Positions 26,999 to 35,716 of a stretch of 64,000 bases of DNA are shown piece after piece (position 1 is the first letter of the stretch; each line of letters starts with the position of its first letter). The notes beneath the pieces are model-generated. The model had not been told where the DNA came from and ran no database searches. It saw only the letters and a program-made list of their open reading frames with translations. Position numbers and translations under genes: made by a program. Location of the stretch: positions 1,054,001 through 1,118,000 of the forward strand of contig NZ_JACHBQ010000001.1 in NCBI RefSeq assembly GCF_014200405.1, given 5' to 3'. The stretch comes from Cryobacterium roopkundense (GTDB taxonomy: Bacteria > Actinomycetota > Actinomycetes > Actinomycetales > Microbacteriaceae).

Positions 26999-28002
26999 GC
27001 TTCTGCTCCCCAGGTGATTGAGGCGGTGCGCACCGGCGCATCCCATAAAACTGTCAGGGCATCGTCGAGCTCCAGAATGGTCAGGGCAGCTCCGGCCTGA
27101 TCGAGTGAGGTGACAAAATTTCCGACCAGACTGCGTACCGGCTCTAGTCCTCGAGCGCGAAGCAGCCGGTCGCACTCGCCGTACAGCAGGTACAGCTCGC
27201 TGAGCGGGGTCGCACCCATTCCGTTCACCAGGACGAGCAGCTGTGCGCCAGGGGAGGGCTGCAGATCGGTCACGACCTCAGAAACCATGGCGTCGGCTAT
27301 CTGGTGTGCGTCTCTCATGGCCACTCGTTCCCGACCTGGTTCGCCGCTGATACCGATTCCGAATTCAATTTCGCCGTCGGGCAAATCGTAAATAGGTTTT
27401 CCGCGAAGTGGGGGTGTGCATGAGCTCAGGCCCACCCCGAACGTACGAGCGCGGTCAGTGACGCGGCGGGCGATTGCCGTGACAGAGGCAAGGTCGTCAC
27501 CACGTTCGGCCGCTGCACCCGCGATCTTTTCGACCAGCACGGTCGCGCCGAGTCCTCGTCGTCCGGCAGTTCCGGGCATCTGCGGGATGGAGACGTCATC
27601 GGTGACGAGCACTGAGTCGACTGCGATGCCTTCAAAGGCGAGCAGCTCTGTGGCCATGCCGAAGTTCATCACCTCTCCACTGAAATTCTTGATGACATGC
27701 AACACCCCGGCACCACTGTCAGCGGCCAGCGTGGCGGCGACAATTTGCTTGGGAACTGGGGACGTGAATATTTCACCGGGGCAGGCGGCGTCGAGCATGC
27801 CGTGGCCTACGAACCCCGTGTGCAGCGGTTCACAGCCGGAGCCGCCGCCGGCCACCAGACCGACCTTGCCTGCTCTGGCGCGCGTGGTTCTCACAACAAT
27901 GCGTCGCTCGGCATCGAAAGTCACTGTCGTCGGGTGAGCTGCAGCCAAGCCGACAAGATAATCGGTTACTGCATCTGCGGGATCGTTCATAAACTTTTTC
28001 AT
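26995..28002 (-). CDS. DhaK-like kinase subunit with altered catalytic residues
   Basis: A 335-residue DhaK homologue starting MKKFMNDPADAV; an in-frame GTG at 28035 would add 11 residues. Overall similarity to E. coli DhaK is clear (AGKVGLVAGGGSG, ACPGEIFTSP, TAGRRG, NGMGATPLSELY, LWDAPV). But the three residues that act on dihydroxyacetone in E. coli are all changed: H56 is C57 (GSGCEP), D109 is E110 (FSGEVMNF) and the covalent H218 is S219 (GIGISGEPG). The protein therefore cannot bind a substrate by the usual hemiaminal and probably phosphorylates something else. It heads the operon with DhaL and a lactonase, under the shared operator. Confidence 0.88.
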   Translation of the reverse strand: MKKFMNDPADAVTDYLVGLAAAHPTTVTFDAERRIVVRTTRARAGKVGLVAGGGSGCEPLHTGFVGHGMLDAACPGEIFTSPVPKQIVAATLAADSGAGVLHVIKNFSGEVMNFGMATELLAFEGIAVDSVLVTDDVSIPQMPGTAGRRGLGATVLVEKIAGAAAERGDDLASVTAIARRVTDRARTFGVGLSSCTPPLRGKPIYDLPDGEIEFGIGISGEPGRERVAMRDAHQIADAMVSEVVTDLQPSPGAQLLVLVNGMGATPLSELYLLYGECDRLLRARGLEPVRSLVGNFVTSLDQAGAALTILELDDALTVLWDAPVRTASITWGAEA

Positions 28003-28094
28003 CGAAGTGTGCCTTCGTTTCAAGGTGTTGCTCACGAGTCAATCCGAGGCAGTCCGGGTGATGCCGCGATTCTAGGTTGTAAAGCAGGTGATCA

Positions 28095-28133
28095 GGTGGT
28101 CTGAACAGTACGCAAAAACGAGGACGATGTCAA
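28095..28133 (-). promoter_or_regulatory. Promoter with operator box for the DhaK/DhaL/lactonase operon
   Basis: On the minus strand: -35 TTGACA (28133-28128), a 17-base spacer, -10 TACTGT (28110-28105) and, overlapping its last base, TTCAGACCACC (28105-28095), followed by TGATCACC. This is the best-formed copy of the shared promoter/operator layout. Confidence 0.75.
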
Positions 28134-28307
28134 GTGCCGCTGGTTTCGAAGAAACAGTATCTCTCTCCCGACGCCGCCGAGCCGGGGGAGGGTGACAACG
28201 CCAGTGGTGGAGAAACCCTCGCCGCCGAGCGGCTCTCTAACTCGTTGAAAGCCGCACCTTCGCCTTGGGAGGCGTCTACTTTTGGCATCGGGCGTACGTA
28301 CACGGAG

Positions 28308-28519
28308 GTCACGTCCCGCCGGGTGGTGTAATTCGTCGACACCGCGTCAATCAGGGGTTCGATGCCCACCATTTACCTACCTCAATCAACCGTGATGGAC
28401 CAAAGGCGCCCGGCTATGATCGGGAGTAGTGAACCGTTCGGTTTGCTGCAAAGGCATGGGAACCCCTGAGGTTCCGAGACATTCGGTGTCGACCACAACT
28501 GTGCTGGTTTGGCAGGGGT
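28308..28519 (+). repeat. Copy 1 of a diverged ~210-bp structured repeat beginning in an IS256-type end
   Basis: Starts with GTCACGTCCCGCCGGGTGG, which is the IS256-type terminal repeat seen at 7017 and 11004, and continues with sequence shared with 60076-60286. Three small hairpins are kept in both copies: AACCGTTCGGTT, GGAACC-N5-GGTTCC and CCGA-N5-TCGG. The gap 28134-28307 before it holds no gene that I can support. Probably an IS relic or a non-autonomous element. Confidence 0.65.
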
Positions 28520-28533
28520 GTGGGGCTGCCCCA

Positions 28534-29541
28534 TCAGCCCTGGTTGCTGAACACCGCGTCAAACGAAGTCGACGCTGGCGTCCAGAGCAGTGTCCGAATA
28601 AAAGCAAGCGCTTCCGGGGCACCGCGAAGTCGGTCCATACCGGAATCTTCCCATTCGATGGAGATAGGACCGGTGTAGCCGATCGTGTTCAGGGCGCGAA
28701 AACTTGCTTCCCAATCCACGCTGCCGTGACCGGCCGAGACGAAGTCCCATGAGCGTTTCGGGTCACCCCACGGTAAATGCGAGGAAAGTCGCCCCCGACG
28801 GCCGTCCTTGGGCAGCAAAGTGGTGTCCTTGCAATCCACGTGATAAATCCGATCGGCGAAGTTATGGATGAACGCCGCAGGGTCGATGTCCTGCCACATC
28901 AAATGTGAAGGGTCCCAGTTCAGGCCAAACGCTGGACGGTGTCCGATGGCTTCAAGCGTCTTCTCCGTCGTGTACCAGTCATAGGCAATTTCGCTGGGGT
29001 GAACTTCAAGGGCGAACCGCACACCATTGTCATCGAAGACATCCATAATCGGATTCCAGCGGTCAGCGAAATCTTCATAACCCGCCTCGATGACATGCTC
29101 CGGTACCGGCGGGAACATTGCAACATAGGGCCATATTTTTGAGCCCGTGAAACCCACCACGGTGTCAACGCCAAGCCTGCGAGCGGCGATGCCGGTGAGT
29201 TTGAGCTCCTGGGCGGCGCGCTGGCGAACACCCTCGGCTTCACCGTCTCCCCAGACTCGCGAACCAACGATGGCCTGATGGCGAAAATCGATGGGATCAT
29301 CGCAGACGGCCTGACCCTTGAGGTGGTTGGAAATCGCAAAGAGTTTCAGGTTGTGGCGCTTGAGAATATCGAGGCGGTCCTGAAGGTAGGCATCATCTTC
29401 TGCGGCACGCCAGACGTCGAGGTGTTCGCCTGAACAGGCGATTTCCAGGCCGTCGTAGCCCCACTCGCTGGCATACTTCGCGACCTGCTCAAGCGGCAGG
29501 TCAGCCCATTGACCGGTGAAGAGGGTGACGGGTCGAGACAT
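28534..29541 (-). CDS. Sugar isomerase/epimerase-type TIM-barrel protein (xylose isomerase-like), LgdB-type candidate
   Basis: A 335-residue AP-endonuclease-2-fold protein. Metal ligands are in FALEVHPSE (Glu), [10 protein letters not shown] (Asp, His), YHVDCKD (His, Asp) and ISIEWED (Glu). Such proteins act as epimerases, or as beta-eliminases/hydratases on 3-keto sugars. Last gene of the seven-gene operon that has two dehydrogenases and a second TIM barrel. By analogy with the levoglucosan route it could be the eliminase (LgdB1) or the hydratase (LgdB2). Confidence 0.82.
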   Translation of the reverse strand: MSRPVTLFTGQWADLPLEQVAKYASEWGYDGLEIACSGEHLDVWRAAEDDAYLQDRLDILKRHNLKLFAISNHLKGQAVCDDPIDFRHQAIVGSRVWGDGEAEGVRQRAAQELKLTGIAARRLGVDTVVGFTGSKIWPYVAMFPPVPEHVIEAGYEDFADRWNPIMDVFDDNGVRFALEVHPSEIAYDWYTTEKTLEAIGHRPAFGLNWDPSHLMWQDIDPAAFIHNFADRIYHVDCKDTTLLPKDGRRGRLSSHLPWGDPKRSWDFVSAGHGSVDWEASFRALNTIGYTGPISIEWEDSGMDRLRGAPEALAFIRTLLWTPASTSFDAVFSNQG

Positions 29542-29569
29542 GTGTTACTCCTTGGTGGTCAGTATGAAT

Positions 29570-30709
29570 CTACTGAGTTGGGGCTGCGTCGAGAACCCCG
29601 CGGCTGTTGTGTGGCACCGCAGGAATTCCGTCGGTGGGACTCGCCACGTCGATCCACCGGCCGGACTGTGCGGACGTCAACACTGCATCGGTGATGATCG
29701 CGGCCCGTAAACCGTCGACAAAGGTGGGTAGGCCGTCGACGGATTGGCCCTGAAAAGAAGAATAGGCATCCGCTGTGAAAGCGTTGAACGCATCTTGATA
29801 TCCCCTCGGGTGCCCAGCAGGAAGATGCGCCAGACTCTGGGACGACCGGGCAGCCAGCTCTGCGGAGCCCGGGTAGATTGTGGTCTCAATACTCTGGTTG
29901 GAGGCCGTGAACTTTCCCGGGCGCTCCTGGTTCCATCGATAAGATTCCAGCTCCCCATCGAAGGAAAAGTGGAGTCGGTTCTTGCGCCCATGGGTGATTT
30001 GACTTGCGATGAGCGTGCCCGATGCGCCTCGATCTGTCTCAAACAGGATGGACGCGGCGTCTTCGGTCGCCCCGCGTTCAGGATGCGATCGTGAGAGCGC
30101 TGACACCAGTCGGGTAATGCGGTGCCCTGTCACAAACTCCATCAGGTCGCACCAGTGCACGCCGATGTCAGCGAAGGCGCGCGATGAGCCGCCGACCGTT
30201 TCATCGACCCGCCAGTTTGTGGCGGTGGGCAGTGCGAGCCAATCCTGGAGGTACGAGCCGTGAAGCAGATGCATCTCTCCCGCCGAACCGTCTGAGATCC
30301 GCGATCGAATCTCACGAACCGCAGGGTAATAACGGTAGATGAACGGAACCGCAGTCGGTGTTCCGGAGATTCTGGCGCGGCTCACCAGCTCTTCCGCGTC
30401 TGACACCAGCGTCGCCAACGGCTTCTCGCACACGACAGGTTTTCCGGCCAGAAGCGCCAGGCCCGCCTGCTCGGAATGAAACGCATTCGGGGTGCAGACA
30501 TGAATGACATCGACCGCATCGGACTCGATCAAGGCGCGGGCGCTTGGAGCGATACCGTCGATACCCAACCGGTCAGCAGCGCGAGCGGAGCTATCGGGCG
30601 ACGAGCTGGCGATCAGCACGACCTCGGAGCCGGCTGCCCAGATTGCTCGGGCATGTACCTCTGCCATGAAACCACCGCCGAGGATGCCGGCGCGGAGTGG
30701 GGGCTGCAT
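29570..30709 (-). CDS. Gfo/Idh/MocA-family NAD(P)-dependent oxidoreductase, LgdC-type candidate
   Basis: A 379-residue oxidoreductase with a Rossmann start (AGILGGGFMAEVHARA), the EKPLA motif with the catalytic lysine, and the DIGVHWCDLM helix with Asp/His. Its ATG overlaps the stop of the upstream permease. Second dehydrogenase of the operon; in the levoglucosan scheme it would be the 3-keto-glucose reductase. The alternative is a plain sugar or inositol dehydrogenase. Confidence 0.85.
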   Translation of the reverse strand: MQPPLRAGILGGGFMAEVHARAIWAAGSEVVLIASSSPDSSARAADRLGIDGIAPSARALIESDAVDVIHVCTPNAFHSEQAGLALLAGKPVVCEKPLATLVSDAEELVSRARISGTPTAVPFIYRYYPAVREIRSRISDGSAGEMHLLHGSYLQDWLALPTATNWRVDETVGGSSRAFADIGVHWCDLMEFVTGHRITRLVSALSRSHPERGATEDAASILFETDRGASGTLIASQITHGRKNRLHFSFDGELESYRWNQERPGKFTASNQSIETTIYPGSAELAARSSQSLAHLPAGHPRGYQDAFNAFTADAYSSFQGQSVDGLPTFVDGLRAAIITDAVLTSAQSGRWIDVASPTDGIPAVPHNSRGVLDAAPTQ

Positions 30710-31683
30710 CAGCTTGAGGCCTTCTTGCTCGACAAGGCGACGGCGACAATGATGATGGCGCCGCGAACGACCTGCTGCTGACTGACTTCAAGGCCGGCGA
30801 GGATCAAACCGTTGTTGACCAGACCGATGAACAGCGCACCGAAGAGTGATCCGATGATTGCGCCACGGCCGCCGAAGAGGGACGTTCCGCCCAGAATTAC
30901 CGCAGCGATGACTGAGAGTTCATCACCGGTTCCCCACTGGAAGCGTCCTGACTGAAGTCGACCCGCGTAGAGCATGCCTGCGATGGCGGCCACGAGCCCG
31001 GAGAGGAGCAAAACGTAGAACTTGATCCGGGCGGTGTTGACTCCGGTAAACATGGCTGCCTGAGTGTTTCCACCCGTAGCCCGAACCTGGCGGCCGAATT
31101 TCGTCTTATTCATGACGACGGCGCCAAGGGCCACAATGACCACGGCCCAAATCAGAAGGGACGGAATTGCGCCCACATTGCCGCCGCCGAAGATCTGGAT
31201 GAACGTGGCGTCGGCGATCGGCACCGGTGCAGAAGCCGTGATCCAGCGGGCGACACCCACAATCAGGCCGAGCATTCCCAAGGTCACGAGAAAGGAGGGG
31301 ACTTTGAGCCATGCCACGAGTCCGCCGTTGACAGCACCGACAACGAGCCCGACCAGCAGGCCGGCCAGAATACCCGGGACCAGCCCGTAGGAAGACATGG
31401 CCAGGGCTGAAACCACGGAGGAGAGGCCGGCGACGGACCCGATACTGAGGTCGATTTCTGCGGTGGCGATCACGAATGTCATGGCCACGGCCATGATGGA
31501 AATGGTGGCCGTCTGGCGCGCAATGTTCAGGAGGTTGTTGGCACTGGTGAAACCGCTGTCGTTCAGGAGAACGGCGAAGAGGATAAACACCACCACAAAA
31601 CCGACGTAAATAATGTTCTGGCGCCAGTCAAAGCGGTGAACAAAGTGAAGACTGCGGTTCATTTTCGTAGTCAACGTGGACAT
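30709..31683 (-). CDS. CUT2 sugar ABC transporter permease
   Basis: A 324-residue RbsC-type permease with about nine or ten membrane segments and the family blocks ATAEIDLSIGSVAGLSSV and AAVILGGTSLFGGRGAIIGS. The ATG follows directly after the TAA of the ATPase gene and its stop overlaps the next gene, so it is coupled on both sides. Likely a homodimeric channel, since no second permease is present. Confidence 0.9.
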   Translation of the reverse strand: MSTLTTKMNRSLHFVHRFDWRQNIIYVGFVVVFILFAVLLNDSGFTSANNLLNIARQTATISIMAVAMTFVIATAEIDLSIGSVAGLSSVVSALAMSSYGLVPGILAGLLVGLVVGAVNGGLVAWLKVPSFLVTLGMLGLIVGVARWITASAPVPIADATFIQIFGGGNVGAIPSLLIWAVVIVALGAVVMNKTKFGRQVRATGGNTQAAMFTGVNTARIKFYVLLLSGLVAAIAGMLYAGRLQSGRFQWGTGDELSVIAAVILGGTSLFGGRGAIIGSLFGALFIGLVNNGLILAGLEVSQQQVVRGAIIIVAVALSSKKASS

Positions 31684-33192
31684 TTATGCTCCTTGTACAG
31701 CGAGTTGGAGGAATTCTTCAGATGGGATGTCCGCCCGCGAAAGATCGCGAGCCACTTCGCCATCTCGGAGAACGAGGATGCGGTCGCTCACCGATAACAG
31801 TTCCGGGAGTTCGGACGAAATGATGATGACGGCCTTGCCGTCGTCGGCGATCTGGCGAACCATGGCCAAGATCTCCTTCTTGGTGCCGATGTCGACGCCG
31901 GCAGTGGGCTCATCCATCATGAGGATGTCTGGATCAGTGCCAAGCCATTTTCCAATCACGACCTTCTGCTGGTTTCCACCGGAGAGCCTCGAAACATCCA
32001 TTGTTTGGTCGGCGACCTTGATGGAAAACTTGCCAATGATCTCTTGTGCCCGGGAGACTATCTTGGAAGACCGCAGGAGTGGCCCGCTCTTGAGATCGTC
32101 GAGGAGGGGAAGGGTGATGTTCTCTTGCACGGAGTGCTCCAGCACCAGTCCCTGAGCTCGGCGGTCTTCCGGGATGAGCGCGAGCCCGAGGGAAATCGCG
32201 TGCCCTGGATTGCGAATGGCAACGGTCTGGCCATTGATCGTGATCGTTCCGGCGGATGCTCGGTCGATTCCGAATAGCGTGTTCACCAGCTCCGTGCGGC
32301 CACTGCCCATGAGACCGGCCAAGCCGAGAATTTCGCCGCGGTGCAGGTTGAACGTGATGTCTGACAGACGTTTGCCGGAAGCCAGACCGGTTACCGTCAT
32401 CACGGCATCCGTGCTGATCTTTGCACAGCGGTCTTCGTAGGCCATGATCCCGGACATTTCTCGTCCAACAATGGCTGCCACGATCTGCGCCGGAGAGACA
32501 TCGGAGAGTTTTGCGGTCAACGCATTCTTGCCGTCGCGAAGCACGGTAATGCGATCGGCAACTCGGTACACCTCATCCATTCGGTGTGAAATGTAGATGA
32601 TGGAGATTCCACGGGCCTGTAGTCGCTCGATGAGTTCGAAGAGCGCATTCGTCTCGTGCTTGGCCAGCGATGCCGTGGGCTCATCCATGATGAGCACACG
32701 GGCGTTCTGGGCCAAGGCTTTGGCGATTTCGGTGAGTTGCCAGAGAGCCGTGGGCATGTTCTCGAGCAGGCTCGTGACGTCGACGCTGACACCCATGTCC
32801 ACGAAGATGGCGCGCGCTTTCTCACGGGCGAGCGCGTCGTTGATAAGACCGAATTTGCCCATGGGTTCAGCCGTCAGGAAGATGTTCTCCCAGACGGTGA
32901 GGGTGGGGATCAGGCTGAACTCCTGGAAGACCATACCGATGCCTGCTGCCCGCGCAGCGAAAGTGTCGGTCAATGAAACTGTTTCACCCGCAACCTTCAC
33001 CTCGCCGCTGTCACGCTGATAAACGCCCTGCAGGATCTTCATGAGAGTGGACTTGCCCGCACCATTTTCGCCGGCAAGGGCGTGCACTTCGCCAACGGCC
33101 AGTTCAAAACTGACTTCGCGAAGAACAGGTACTCCGCTGAAGGCTTTGGTGATGCCGAACATCTCAACTGCGAGCACGGGAGTCGTGGACAT
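31684..33192 (-). CDS. Ribose-type ABC transporter ATP-binding protein (double ABC)
   Basis: A 502-residue CUT2 ATPase. First module: Walker A GENGAGKST, Walker B VLIMDEPTAS; second module: GLMGSGRTE, intact signature LSGGNQQKV and ILMMDEPTAGVD. The ATG at 33192 gives the usual N-terminus (STTPVLAVEMFGITKAF); an upstream in-frame GTG would overlap the preceding dehydrogenase gene. It sits 5 bases after that gene. Confidence 0.92.
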   Translation of the reverse strand: MSTTPVLAVEMFGITKAFSGVPVLREVSFELAVGEVHALAGENGAGKSTLMKILQGVYQRDSGEVKVAGETVSLTDTFAARAAGIGMVFQEFSLIPTLTVWENIFLTAEPMGKFGLINDALAREKARAIFVDMGVSVDVTSLLENMPTALWQLTEIAKALAQNARVLIMDEPTASLAKHETNALFELIERLQARGISIIYISHRMDEVYRVADRITVLRDGKNALTAKLSDVSPAQIVAAIVGREMSGIMAYEDRCAKISTDAVMTVTGLASGKRLSDITFNLHRGEILGLAGLMGSGRTELVNTLFGIDRASAGTITINGQTVAIRNPGHAISLGLALIPEDRRAQGLVLEHSVQENITLPLLDDLKSGPLLRSSKIVSRAQEIIGKFSIKVADQTMDVSRLSGGNQQKVVIGKWLGTDPDILMMDEPTAGVDIGTKKEILAMVRQIADDGKAVIIISSELPELLSVSDRILVLRDGEVARDLSRADIPSEEFLQLAVQGA

Positions 33193-33197
33193 CTGGT

Positions 33198-34388
33198 TTA
33201 TTCGACCTTTCCGGTCTCGCGGTTGAGCTGAGGGACCTTGACCCACTGTCCGGATGCTGCCGAGGTGAGAATGGCGTGATCCACCAAAGCAACCTGGTAG
33301 CCATCGCCGAAGTCGGGGCGAACAGGCTCACCACCGGCAATAGCGGTGAAGAGATCATGGGCTTCGATGATCTTCGTTTCGCCGTAACCGATACCCAACG
33401 CCGGGATGGGCCAGAGGTTGGCGCCATTGGGGTGGTTGGGGCCGGTGTACACAGTGCGGAATCCGCGGCGGTCGTTTTCGTCGCTCTTGAAACAGACCTG
33501 AAGTTCGTCCCGGTTCTCATAGTTGAAGACGATGGAACCCTCCGAACCATGGATCTCCAGAGTGATGAAGTTGTTGCGACCCCAGGCATTGCGGGTTGCT
33601 TCGACGGAACCGATGGCTCCGCTGGCGAACTTCACAAGCGACAAGACCTCGTCTTCGACGTCCACGGGTCCCATCGGTCCGCCATCGGCCTTGGAATTTC
33701 CGAGCGAGTCGGCACCAGCCTGCTGCAAGGGGCGTTCCGTGATGATGTTGGCCGTCAGACTGCTCACTTCGGTGATCTCGCCGGCGAGGTAACGAGCCAT
33801 GTCGAGCACGTGGGTCAGGATGTCGCCCACGGCGCCCGAACCGGCAATTGACTTCTTGAAGCGCCACGACAGCGGCGAGCTGGGGTCTGCCGACCAGTCC
33901 TGCAAATACGTCGCACGAACGTTGAGGATGCGCCCAATCGCTCCTTCGTCAATATAACGCTTTGCCAGAGCGACAGCGGGGGTTCGGCGGTAGTTGAAGG
34001 CCACCATGTGCACGCGGTCGCTTCCGCGCGAGGCTTCGTACATTCTCGCCGACTCTTCTACCGTGCGGGCCAGTGGCTTCTCGCAGATGACGTGCTTACC
34101 GGCTTCGAGAGCGGCGATGGCGATCTCCGCGTGAAGATTATTGGGGGTTGCTATGTCAACGAGGTCAATCTCGGGGTCATCGATGATGGAGCGCCAGTCA
34201 CTGGTGGACTTCTGAAAACCGAAGCGCGCTGCGGCGTCCGAAGCCAGGTCATCGGTGGCCTCAGCGATGCTGTGCTTGACCGGCATGATGTCGGTGGGCC
34301 AGTAAAACATGGGGACGGCGGAGTAAGCCAGCGAGTGGGCTTTACCCATGAATCCGCCGCCGATGAGGCCAACATTGATTTTCTTCAT
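33198..34388 (-). CDS. Gfo/Idh/MocA-family sugar dehydrogenase, levoglucosan dehydrogenase-like
   Basis: A 396-residue NAD(P)-dependent dehydrogenase starting MKKINVGLIGGGFMGKAH. K104 of CEKPLA, D189 and H193 of GDILTHVLDM form the catalytic set; these numbers agree with what I recall of the structurally studied actinobacterial levoglucosan dehydrogenase, and the length and GSVEATRNAWGRNN block also fit. It would oxidise C3 of the sugar to a keto group. Position between binding protein and transporter ATPase genes suggests it acts on the transported sugar. Other 1,5-anhydro or glycosidic substrates cannot be excluded. Confidence 0.85.
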   Translation of the reverse strand: MKKINVGLIGGGFMGKAHSLAYSAVPMFYWPTDIMPVKHSIAEATDDLASDAAARFGFQKSTSDWRSIIDDPEIDLVDIATPNNLHAEIAIAALEAGKHVICEKPLARTVEESARMYEASRGSDRVHMVAFNYRRTPAVALAKRYIDEGAIGRILNVRATYLQDWSADPSSPLSWRFKKSIAGSGAVGDILTHVLDMARYLAGEITEVSSLTANIITERPLQQAGADSLGNSKADGGPMGPVDVEDEVLSLVKFASGAIGSVEATRNAWGRNNFITLEIHGSEGSIVFNYENRDELQVCFKSDENDRRGFRTVYTGPNHPNGANLWPIPALGIGYGETKIIEAHDLFTAIAGGEPVRPDFGDGYQVALVDHAILTSAASGQWVKVPQLNRETGKVE

Positions 34389-34521
34389 TGTGAATTCCTT
34401 GTCGTTTGAGGCGAAAGTGTGGGAAGGCTGCAACCGGGCTGTTTGGGCAAATCAAAAGGTGCGTGGGGCCTGCAGCAACAGGTGAAACGTCTGCTGCCGG
34501 CCCCACAATCAGAAGTTCGTT

Positions 34522-35679
34522 TTACTTCTTGTAGACGCTCGAGATCGACTCGGGTGCTTCGACCTGGTAGACCGTCTTCCACGAGTCGAGGACGTTTTCG
34601 TGCGTCACCGGGAGGGCACCGAGGGCGACGAAGTTCGGAATGTCCGTCTTGCCGATGAGCGAAGCTGCGCCGAGACGAGCCTCTGCGACACCCTGGTCGT
34701 AAGGCCGCTGAGCGCCCAGGCCGACGATGAGTTCGTCCTTGGCCAGAGCAATAGCAACGTTGGTCCCGAGGTCTTCGGTTGCAATCTTCAGGTCCGGGCG
34801 ACCGGACTCACGGGCAGCAGCCATGATGCCTTCGGCGGGAACGTCCCACACTCCCCAGATTCCGGCGAGGTTCGGGTACTTGGTCAGCAAGGCGGTGGTA
34901 GCTGCCTGCGCGTCGCCGGCGAAGTCGGGGCCGCCGATGCCCTTTTCTTCAACAATGGTGATGTCAGGGTAGAGGGCAATCGTTTCTTTGAAACCCTCGT
35001 AGCGCTGGGCTGTCACGAAGAACTCCGCGTCGTGGAAGACGAGACCGATCTCACCCTGGCCGCCGAGAGCTTTGGCCAGAAGGTGAGCTGACACGACACC
35101 GTTACCCTTGTTGTCAGCGGAAACAACCGAGACGTAGTCTTTGCCGCCCACAAAACCATCAGGAACATTATCCATGAAGACGAGCTTCACGCCGGCGTCA
35201 CGCGCCTGAGCGTACGCGGCAGCGGTTGCTACCGGGTCGGTGGGAATGGACACGATCAGGTCGGGCTTGAGTGCCAGCACCGTCTCCAGGTCCGAGACCT
35301 GCTGCTCGGGTTTGAAGTTGGCGTCTGTCACGGCAACGACTTCCATGCCCAGGCGGGTGAATTCTGACTCGAGCCCTTGTACCTGTGCAGTGGACCAGTC
35401 GTTTCCGGCGTAGTGCATGACAATCGCGACTTTGAAGTTCCCGGCCTTGACCTTGGCGACTTCGTCATCGGTCAGTGTCGTTGCGTCGAAACCCGCGGGT
35501 GTTTCACCGTTCGGACCAACACTCAGCACCTGACCGGACAATTCGGCCAGTGCGGCGTCTACCTGCGCCGACACATCAGCGTTTTCAGTGTTCGCGGTTT
35601 GGGTGGTTGCTGTTGAGCATGCTCCAAGACCGAGCACCAACGCTGTGCCGAGGGCAAGCGCTGCAATTGATTTCTTCAT
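34522..35679 (-). CDS. Sugar-binding lipoprotein of CUT2 ABC transporter
   Basis: A 385-residue RbsB-type binding protein with a Sec lipoprotein signal (MKKSIAALALGTALVLGLGAC, Cys at about 21), then an Asn/Thr linker. Unlike the binding protein at 22543 it has no twin arginines. Binding-fold blocks include KVAIVMHYAGNDW, LIVSIPTDPVATAAAYA and GIWGVWDVPAEGIM. Ribosome site AAGAAGAAAG lies just upstream, after a C10 tract. Confidence 0.9.
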   Translation of the reverse strand: MKKSIAALALGTALVLGLGACSTATTQTANTENADVSAQVDAALAELSGQVLSVGPNGETPAGFDATTLTDDEVAKVKAGNFKVAIVMHYAGNDWSTAQVQGLESEFTRLGMEVVAVTDANFKPEQQVSDLETVLALKPDLIVSIPTDPVATAAAYAQARDAGVKLVFMDNVPDGFVGGKDYVSVVSADNKGNGVVSAHLLAKALGGQGEIGLVFHDAEFFVTAQRYEGFKETIALYPDITIVEEKGIGGPDFAGDAQAATTALLTKYPNLAGIWGVWDVPAEGIMAAARESGRPDLKIATEDLGTNVAIALAKDELIVGLGAQRPYDQGVAEARLGAASLIGKTDIPNFVALGALPVTHENVLDSWKTVYQVEAPESISSVYKK

Positions 35680-35716
35680 TGAAATAGCTTTCTTCTTGTG
35701 GGGGAGGGGGGGGGGA

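Noticed and set aside
28130..28372. 80-codon minus-strand frame in the 28.1-28.4 kb gap
   Set aside because: Overlaps the IS-type repeat, no ribosome site, no recognisable domain.
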